Source: Anaerolineae bacterium
GTDB lineage: Bacteria > Chloroflexota > Anaerolineae > Aggregatilineales > Aggregatilineaceae
Assembly (NCBI GenBank): GCA_018056405.1
Contig: JAGPFT010000064.1
Coordinates: forward strand, 1-10,187
Length of the DNA stretch: 10,187 nt
Reading direction: 5' to 3'
Part shown: positions 6,580 through 10,187 of the stretch, piece by piece
How the letters are laid out: every line of letters starts with the position of its first letter
How positions within the stretch are numbered: position 1 is the stretch's first letter
The notes under the pieces: model-generated
What the model saw: only the letters and a program-made list of their open reading frames with translations
Databases searched by the model: none
Told to the model about the DNA's origin: nothing
Made by a program: the position numbers and the translations under genes

Positions 6580-6600
6580 CTGCTTGACTTGGCCAAGCAG
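6580..6600. promoter_or_regulatory. Inverted repeat over the -35 region, candidate operator
   Basis: CTGCTT (6580-6585) and AAGCAG (6595-6600) form arms around GACTTGGCC, with a smaller CTTGGCCAAG palindrome (6588-6597) overlapping. It covers the -35 box and part of the spacer, a typical place for a repressor to block polymerase. Sugar uptake operons are often controlled by LacI- or ROK-type repressors, but no regulator gene is in the window. Confidence 0.4.
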
Positions 6601-6613
6601 AGTATCATATACT
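6584..6613 (+). promoter_or_regulatory. Sigma-70-type promoter of the sugar transporter operon
   Basis: TTGACT (6584-6589) and TATACT (6608-6613) are separated by 18 bp, each one base off the consensus hexamer. The local sequence is AT-rich compared with its surroundings. Transcription would start near 6620, leaving a leader of about 124 nt before the ATPase start. Confidence 0.7.
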
Positions 6614-6653
6614 AGGTATGTTTGCGCTAACAAGATAGCGGTGCGCTGTTCCC

Positions 6654-6731
6654 ATGAAGAAGCCCCAGCGCGCAGTCCCGGAAGAGTCATCCACACCGTT
6701 GCTGAATTGCTCCGAAGGACATGAGGTCTAA
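6654..6731 (+). CDS. Possible 25-residue leader ORF upstream of the ATPase gene
   Basis: An ATG at 6654 opens 25 codons beginning MKKPQRAVPEE and ending at TAA 6729-6731. It lies wholly within the predicted mRNA leader. Its stop codon overlaps the AAGGAGG (6730-6736) that serves the ATPase start, so ribosomes finishing it would sit on that site. No good ribosome binding site precedes its own ATG and no regulatory codon run is seen, so chance is a real alternative. Confidence 0.25.
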   Translation: MKKPQRAVPEESSTPLLNCSEGHEV

Positions 6732-6736
6732 GGAGG
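6730..6736 (+). promoter_or_regulatory. Strong ribosome binding site of the ATPase gene
   Basis: AAGGAGG lies 7 nt before the GTG at 6744. It decides in favour of this GTG as the start, since the first in-frame ATG comes 11 codons later at MVNIEKYFG. Confidence 0.8.
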
Positions 6737-6743
6737 TCTGTAA

Positions 6744-7529
6744 GTGGTCGAAGAACGTGCCGCTTATGCGTTACAGATGGTGAATATTGAAAAGTATTTT
6801 GGCCTGGTGCACGCCCTGTCCAACATCAACATGGAGATAGGACGCAACGAGATTGTCGGTCTCATCGGAGACAACGGCGCTGGCAAGTCCACGATGGTCA
6901 AGATTCTGACCGGCGTCTACCGCCCCACCAGCGGGGAACTCTATGTGGCCGGGCGCAAGGTGGATCTCGGCAGCTACAACGTCAAGACCGCGCACAGTTA
7001 CGGGATCGAGACGGTATACCAGGACAAATCCCTCGGCGAGAAACAGACCCTTTGGCGTAACTTCTTCGTTGGACGTCAGGTCACCAACCGCTTTGGCTTC
7101 ATCAATGTCAAGGAAGAGAAGCGCATCGCCCAGGAGATCATGCTCAACACCATCGGCTTTCGTGGCCGGGGTATCACGGTGGACTCGACCGTGAGCAAGC
7201 TCTCCGGTGGCGAGCGCCAGGGTGTTGCCATCGGCAGGGCCATGCACTTCGAAGCCGAGCTGATCGTCCTCGACGAGCCAACGGTCGCCCTGTCTTTGAA
7301 AGAAGTGCACAAGGTGCTCAACTTTGTGCACAAGATCAAAGAGGCTGGCAAAGCCTGCATCTACATCTCGCACGCCCTTCACGATGTATATGAAGTCGCC
7401 GATCGCTTCATCGTCCTGGATCGCGGCGAGATCGTGGCCAACATCGAAAAGGGCAACACCACTCTGAAGGAACTGGATGCGTTCTTGCTCGAATACGCGC
7501 ATGGTCTGAAAGATAAACGCGAATCATGA
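6744..7529 (+). CDS. CUT2-type sugar ABC transporter ATP-binding protein, single nucleotide-binding domain
   Basis: This 261-residue cytoplasmic ATPase powers sugar import by the permease encoded next. The ABC motifs are complete: Walker A GDNGAGKST (42-50), Q-loop Gln93 in VYQD, signature LSGGE (153-157), Walker B LIVLDE (173-178) and H-loop His210 in ISHALHDVYEVADR. RbsA and MglA of the same family have about 500 residues and two such domains. This protein has one, as in FrcA-type systems, so it should act as a homodimer. The start is GTG with a near-ideal Shine-Dalgarno site. It overlaps the permease gene by ATGA (7526-7529), which implies translational coupling. FrcA-like describes the architecture only; the sequence does not show that the substrate is fructose. 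Confidence 0.93.
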   Translation: MVEERAAYALQMVNIEKYFGLVHALSNINMEIGRNEIVGLIGDNGAGKSTMVKILTGVYRPTSGELYVAGRKVDLGSYNVKTAHSYGIETVYQDKSLGEKQTLWRNFFVGRQVTNRFGFINVKEEKRIAQEIMLNTIGFRGRGITVDSTVSKLSGGERQGVAIGRAMHFEAELIVLDEPTVALSLKEVHKVLNFVHKIKEAGKACIYISHALHDVYEVADRFIVLDRGEIVANIEKGNTTLKELDAFLLEYAHGLKDKRES

Positions 7530-8635
7530 AAAGGGTACGCTCATTCATCAGGCTTCTTGGCAAGATCGAGGGCCTGCCAGTGGCCTTCGTGTTCGTTCTC
7601 CTCATCATCGTCTTCATTCTCACAGCGCCCGATGTATTCCTGAAGTGGCGCATCTACATGTCCTTCCTGCAGACGGTGGCCCCGCCGCTCATCCTCGGCC
7701 TGGGGCTGACCTTCGTCATCACGGCGGGAGAGATCGATCTCAGCTTCCCGGCGACTGTCGCGTTTGCGGGCTATGTCTTCACCTGGAGCTTCAGAACCTT
7801 CAGCGATAGCATGGACCCCTCGCTGGCGGCGTTGATCGGCCTGTTCCTCGCCTTGATAGCAGGCGGCTTTGTCGGTTATATCAACGGGTTGCTTGTCGCC
7901 AAGATTGGCGTGCCGGCGATCATGGCGACTCTGGCGGCGCAGTTCTTCTGGTACGGCGTCACCGTCCTGCTGGCGGGCGGCCTGCAAGCGGCGCTCAAGA
8001 CCATCGAAGACAACACGGTTCATGCCGTGCTCACAGGCCGCATCTATGGCATCATCCCCGACCCGGCGCGAGGCCGCATCGGCATCCCCACGCAGGCGCT
8101 GTGGGCGCTGGGCCTGACCATCGTCCTGTGGTTCATCCTGAACCGCCACAAGTTCGGCGAAGCCGTCATGTTCATCGGCGACAACGCCAATGTCGCCCGG
8201 GTGATGGGCATCAACGTGGAGAGCACCAAAATCCAGCTCTTCACCATGATGGGAGTCATCGCTGCTTTCGCCGGCGTCATCCTCACCCTGGAAATGCGCG
8301 TCTTCTATCCAACCCAGGGACAGGGAATGCTTTTGCCGGTCATGGCCGCTGTTTTCATCGGTGGCACCTCGATGGCCGGCGGCGTCGGCTCGATTGTCGG
8401 CACCTTCTTTGGGTCCTACATCATTGGCTCGCTGGAAGCAGGAGTGGTCGCCACCGGGATCAGCGGTTTTTGGGTGCAGTTGGTCCAGGGGGCCGTCATG
8501 GGCACCTCGGTGGTGCTCAACACCATCCTCGGGCGCGGAGACATCGCGGTAATTTCCGACCGCGTTCGCCATTGGAGGGCGCCCATGCACTCCAGGCTAT
8601 CCGGTGAGGCTCTCCCCACCGAGCACGGCGACTGA
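7526..8635 (+). CDS. CUT2-type sugar ABC transporter permease (RbsC/FrcC family)
   Basis: This 369-residue integral membrane protein forms the sugar channel and should dimerise. About 8-10 hydrophobic segments are visible, near residues 17-35, 50-68, 75-90, 99-117, 123-150, 189-205, 236-256, 266-285, 288-303 and 315-335. Family landmarks are GEIDLSFPA after the second segment, a cytoplasmic loop GEAVMFIGDNANVARVMGIN (211-230) corresponding to the ATPase-contacting loop of RbsC, and FIGGTSMAGGVGSIVGTFFG (277-296). The start ATG overlaps the stop of the ATPase gene and has no strong Shine-Dalgarno site, which fits coupled translation. The C-terminus (about 343-369) is a hydrophilic tail. The length is slightly above the usual 320-350 residues. 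The substrate is undetermined. Confidence 0.92.
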   Translation: MKRVRSFIRLLGKIEGLPVAFVFVLLIIVFILTAPDVFLKWRIYMSFLQTVAPPLILGLGLTFVITAGEIDLSFPATVAFAGYVFTWSFRTFSDSMDPSLAALIGLFLALIAGGFVGYINGLLVAKIGVPAIMATLAAQFFWYGVTVLLAGGLQAALKTIEDNTVHAVLTGRIYGIIPDPARGRIGIPTQALWALGLTIVLWFILNRHKFGEAVMFIGDNANVARVMGINVESTKIQLFTMMGVIAAFAGVILTLEMRVFYPTQGQGMLLPVMAAVFIGGTSMAGGVGSIVGTFFGSYIIGSLEAGVVATGISGFWVQLVQGAVMGTSVVLNTILGRGDIAVISDRVRHWRAPMHSRLSGEALPTEHGD

Positions 8636-8648
8636 GAGAAGCGGCAGC

Positions 8649-8676
8649 GCCCCGAACAGGCAAGGTCAAGCGGGGC
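8649..8676 (+). other. Weak stem-loop between permease and binding-protein genes
   Basis: GCCCCG (8649-8654) can pair with CGGGGC (8671-8676) across a 16-nt loop. In transporter operons a stem here can lower read-through or protect mRNA so that binding protein and membrane parts are made in different amounts. The stem is short, so this is tentative. Confidence 0.25.
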
Positions 8677-8710
8677 TAAGCGAAAGGGGGCAGTCTATCG
8701 AGCGTCAACA

Positions 8711-8739
8711 AGTATTCGTTTCGCCTGTTCCACTACAAT
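8711..8739 (+). promoter_or_regulatory. Possible internal promoter of the binding-protein gene
   Basis: TACAAT (8734-8739) lies about 40 bp before the ATG, with AGTATT (8711-8716) 17 bp upstream as a poor -35 match. An internal promoter in the 144-bp gap would let the binding protein be made in excess. The TTGACT at 8754-8759 is too close to the start codon to act as a -35 box for this gene. Confidence 0.3.
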
Positions 8740-8779
8740 GTACAGTGATCGCTTGACTAGAAGACTAAAGGAGTAGGAC

Positions 8780-9769
8780 ATGAAGCGCGCGCGTAATCTG
8801 GTTGTTACCTTGTTTGTGGTCGCGCTGGCCCTGACGATGGTGCAGACCGTCCGGCCTGTGGCGGCTCAGGATGAGATCGTTGTCTACATGCAGATGGGGG
8901 GCCATCAGGGCGATGGCACGACGCTGGCCCGCACCAACGGCGCACGCGCCGCAGCGGAGGCGCTGGGCATTACCCTCATCGAGCAGTACTCCGGCTGGGA
9001 CATGCAGACGATGATCAACCACTTCAACGAGGCGCTGGCCGCCGATCCGGATGGCATCGTCATCATGGGTCACCCTGGGGAAGCTGCGTTCGCCCCCCTG
9101 GTGGAAGAGGCGATCAATCGTGGCATCATTGTCACCAGTGGCAACAACTCGCTGCCCAACCTGGAGGCCCAGTACAAGGCCAAGGGCTTTGGCTATGCGG
9201 GTGCCGACCTGTGGACGGGCGGTTACATGACCGGCAAGGCGATGGTCGCCGCTGGCCTGAAGGCCGGTGACGAAGCCCTGGTCTACGACATCTGGCACGA
9301 GGAACTGCGCAGCCGCAGCCCGCAGGGCATCAAGGATGCTCTGGAAGAAGCCGGCGTGATCGTGGATGTGCTCGATGTCTCCCAGGAAGTGAACACAGAT
9401 GTGTCGTTGGCCACGCCCATCCTGACCGCCTACCTGGAGGCTCATCCCAACCTGAAGGCAATTGGCACCCAGCACGGCAATGTCACCGCGGCGCTGGTGA
9501 ATGTGCTCAAGGAAGCCGGGTACGCGCCTGGCGAGATCATCGTCGGTGGCATTGACCTGTCGCCCGCCACAGTGGCCGGCGTTCAGGAAGGCTACATCAG
9601 CGCCACCTTCGACCAGGTGCTCTACCTGCAGGGCTACATCCCTGTGCTCCAGGTCTGGCTGACCTACAACCTGAAGATTCCCGGTCTCCATGTTGACACC
9701 GGCGTCGGTGTGGTGACCCCGGACAACATCGGCGAGATCATCCCGCTGATCGAGCAGGGCCTCCGCTAG
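8780..9769 (+). CDS. Sugar ABC transporter substrate-binding protein (periplasmic-binding type I, RbsB-like)
   Basis: This 329-residue exported protein captures the ligand for the upstream permease. AAAGGAG (8767-8773) lies 6 nt before the ATG. The N-terminus is a signal peptide: KRAR, a hydrophobic core LVVTLFVVALALTMV, and a likely signal peptidase I site after VAA (residue 29), giving a mature QDEIVVYMQ start. The rest follows the type I fold: a first lobe with GARAAAEALGITLIEQ and DGIVIMGHPGEAAFAPLVEE, a hinge near GFGYAGADLWTGGYMTGKAM, and a second lobe with NLKAIGTQHGNVTAALVNVL, IIVGGIDLSP and GYISATFDQ (the usual 'D...Q' end pattern). Ligands in this family include pentoses, hexoses, inositol and autoinducer-2; the ligand here is unknown. 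No lipobox cysteine is present. Confidence 0.9.
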   Translation: MKRARNLVVTLFVVALALTMVQTVRPVAAQDEIVVYMQMGGHQGDGTTLARTNGARAAAEALGITLIEQYSGWDMQTMINHFNEALAADPDGIVIMGHPGEAAFAPLVEEAINRGIIVTSGNNSLPNLEAQYKAKGFGYAGADLWTGGYMTGKAMVAAGLKAGDEALVYDIWHEELRSRSPQGIKDALEEAGVIVDVLDVSQEVNTDVSLATPILTAYLEAHPNLKAIGTQHGNVTAALVNVLKEAGYAPGEIIVGGIDLSPATVAGVQEGYISATFDQVLYLQGYIPVLQVWLTYNLKIPGLHVDTGVGVVTPDNIGEIIPLIEQGLR

Positions 9770-9802
9770 TTTCGCGCCGCTTGCTGATCTAAGTTTACAA
9801 CT

Positions 9803-9832
9803 GCGCCCCTGCCCTGTGGCAGGGGCGCTTTC
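9803..9832 (+). terminator. Intrinsic terminator of the sugar transporter operon
   Basis: GCGCCCCTGCC (9803-9813) pairs perfectly with GGCAGGGGCGC (9818-9828) around CTGT, followed by TTTC. It lies 33 bp after the binding-protein stop codon. The T-tract is short, but the 11-bp GC stem is strong and the position is right. Confidence 0.75.
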
Positions 9833-9886
9833 GTGCAGCTTGTCCAGCCAGAGCCTCTTGCGCCCGCGCCAGTCCCCCAGGACGGT

Positions 9887-9948
9887 CAAAGTCCCCCTCT
9901 CTAGCTCGGCTGGAGAGGGGGATTTAGGGGGAGAGGCCTAGGGGCGGG
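9887..9948 (-). repeat. Module D copy 3: reverse orientation, first hairpin only
   Basis: Read on the minus strand it gives CCTCTCCCCCTAAATCCCCC, then the CAGCCGAGCTAG hairpin and GACTTTGAC, matching the first half of copy 1. The second hairpin is absent, so the copy is partial. Confidence 0.8.
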
Positions 9949-9955
9949 TGGCGAT

Positions 9956-9991
9956 CAGACTTCCGAAGTTTCTGAAAACTTCGGAAGTCTG
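9956..9991. repeat. Perfect 16-bp stem palindrome, AGACTTCCGAAGTTT type
   Basis: CAGACTTCCGAAGTTT (9956-9971) is followed by CTGA and its exact complement AAACTTCGGAAGTCTG (9976-9991). Its base composition is far less GC-rich than the other repeats here, so it is a separate family. It sits between the two partial module D copies. No T-tract follows. Confidence 0.85.
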
Positions 9992-9998
9992 GTGCGGC

Positions 9999-10083
9999 AG
10001 AAGGCCCCTCCCCCTGGCCCCCTCCCCGGCAAAGCCAGAGAGGGGGAAGATACGGCGTCTGCGATCCAAGTCCCCCTCTCTAG
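9999..10083 (-). repeat. Module D copy 4: reverse orientation, truncated at the right
   Basis: On the minus strand it reads CTAGAGAGGGGGACTTGGAT, then CGCAGACGCCGTAT and the second hairpin CTCTGGCTTTGCCGGGGAG, matching copy 1 from its first hairpin's right arm onward. The left arm of the first hairpin, expected to the right of 10083, is missing and unrelated sequence follows. Confidence 0.8.
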
Positions 10084-10187
10084 TGGTCAGATCAGTTAGG
10101 ATTCAGAGACAGCTTTCGGCTCAGGGGTATTGAGTTTGGGATAGAGCCGTTCGAGACGAAGACGAGCGTCGCCCGTCGTAAAGCGCC
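10084..10187 (-). mobile_element. Probable edge of an insertion sequence, cut by the window end
   Basis: Similarity to module D stops abruptly after TAG at 10081-10083 and the new sequence TGGTCAGATCAGTTAGG begins. A minus-strand ORF ends only 12 bp inside that boundary, the usual arrangement for a transposase gene reaching almost to the terminal repeat. The far end, the other terminal repeat and any target duplication lie outside the window, so this remains an inference. Confidence 0.45.
10096..10185 (-). CDS. C-terminal fragment of an ORF, possibly a transposase
   Basis: Only the last 29 codons are visible, ending in TAA at 10096-10098 and open at the right edge. The peptide contains TTGDARLRLERLYP and has a plausible helical, basic character, while the other two minus-strand frames give poor sequences. 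The fragment reminds me of the (F)TT.DAR.KL..LYP segment in some IS630-like transposases, but 29 residues are too few to assign a family. The position just inside the broken repeat supports a mobile element. Confidence 0.4.
   Translation of the reverse strand, partial: RFTTGDARLRLERLYPKLNTPEPKAVSES

Larger units (their letters stand above)
5552..6583. other. Gene-free repeat island between dinG and the sugar transporter
   Basis: About 1 kb holds no ORF with a ribosome binding site or protein-like composition. It contains module C (5559-5654), module E direct (5681-5700), a diverged module C/D-like stretch (5961-6058), a small stem-loop (6154-6194), module E inverted (6335-6356), module A (6425-6454), module B (6487-6513) and a last module E direct (6547-6567). 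The parts between (about 5703-5955 and 6060-6330) show no pattern I can name and may be decayed sequence. Confidence 0.75.

Noticed and set aside
7541..8590. 349-residue minus-strand ORF opposite the permease
   Set aside because: It is an Asp/His/Gln-rich antisense shadow of a membrane protein gene. The plus strand carries the family motifs.
8754..8780. TTGACT at 8754-8759 as a -35 box for the binding-protein gene
   Set aside because: The -10 would fall on the ribosome binding site and start codon.
8765..9889. 374-residue minus-strand ORF opposite the binding protein
   Set aside because: It is an antisense shadow with no motif. It runs through the terminator and the repeat, which a real gene would not be expected to do.

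Overview
The window is GC-rich bacterial DNA, most likely from a Chloroflexota bacterium (Anaerolineae-like). That is an inference from three things: a lipoprotein with a Thr/Pro linker, a gene for a fused exonuclease-helicase DinG, and many dispersed GC-rich palindromic repeats between genes of otherwise ordinary organisation. No rRNA, tRNA or marker gene is present to fix the lineage.

Layout. (1) Positions 2-1066 hold the 3' part of a PstS-like substrate-binding protein gene, open at the left edge. (2) Positions 1067-1618 are a repeat cluster with no credible gene. (3) Positions 1619-2356 (minus) encode a small lipoprotein with a beta-rich domain of unknown function. It is divergent from (4) a large DinG-family gene at 2747-5551, which keeps an N-terminal DEDDh exonuclease, a four-cysteine iron-sulfur motif and an XPD-like helicase. 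The 390-bp divergent region carries a TATAAT box for the lipoprotein, an extended -10 promoter for dinG, and one dispersed repeat. (5) Positions 5552 to about 6580 form a second gene-free repeat island that reuses modules of the first cluster. (6) Positions 6584-9832 are a complete CUT2-type sugar ABC transporter unit: a promoter with an inverted repeat, a possible 25-codon leader ORF, a single-NBD ATPase (6744-7529), a permease overlapping it by 4 bp (7526-8635), a 144-bp gap, a sugar-binding protein (8780-9769) and an intrinsic terminator. (7) From 9887 to the right edge the repeats return. One copy is cut off at about 10083/10084, where unrelated sequence begins that carries the 3' end of a minus-strand ORF. 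This is probably the edge of an insertion sequence.

How the genes work together. The three transporter genes make one import system: the binding protein captures a sugar-like ligand outside the membrane, the permease forms the channel, and the ATPase drives uptake as a homodimer. The substrate cannot be read from sequence. DinG, the lipoprotein and the PstS-like protein are neighbours with no evident functional link to it. The least ordinary content is the repeat architecture: at least five repeat families recur in the window, partly as conserved composite blocks, and one copy appears to have been hit by a mobile element. I found no CRISPR array, phage module, toxin-antitoxin pair or recognisable novel defence system.
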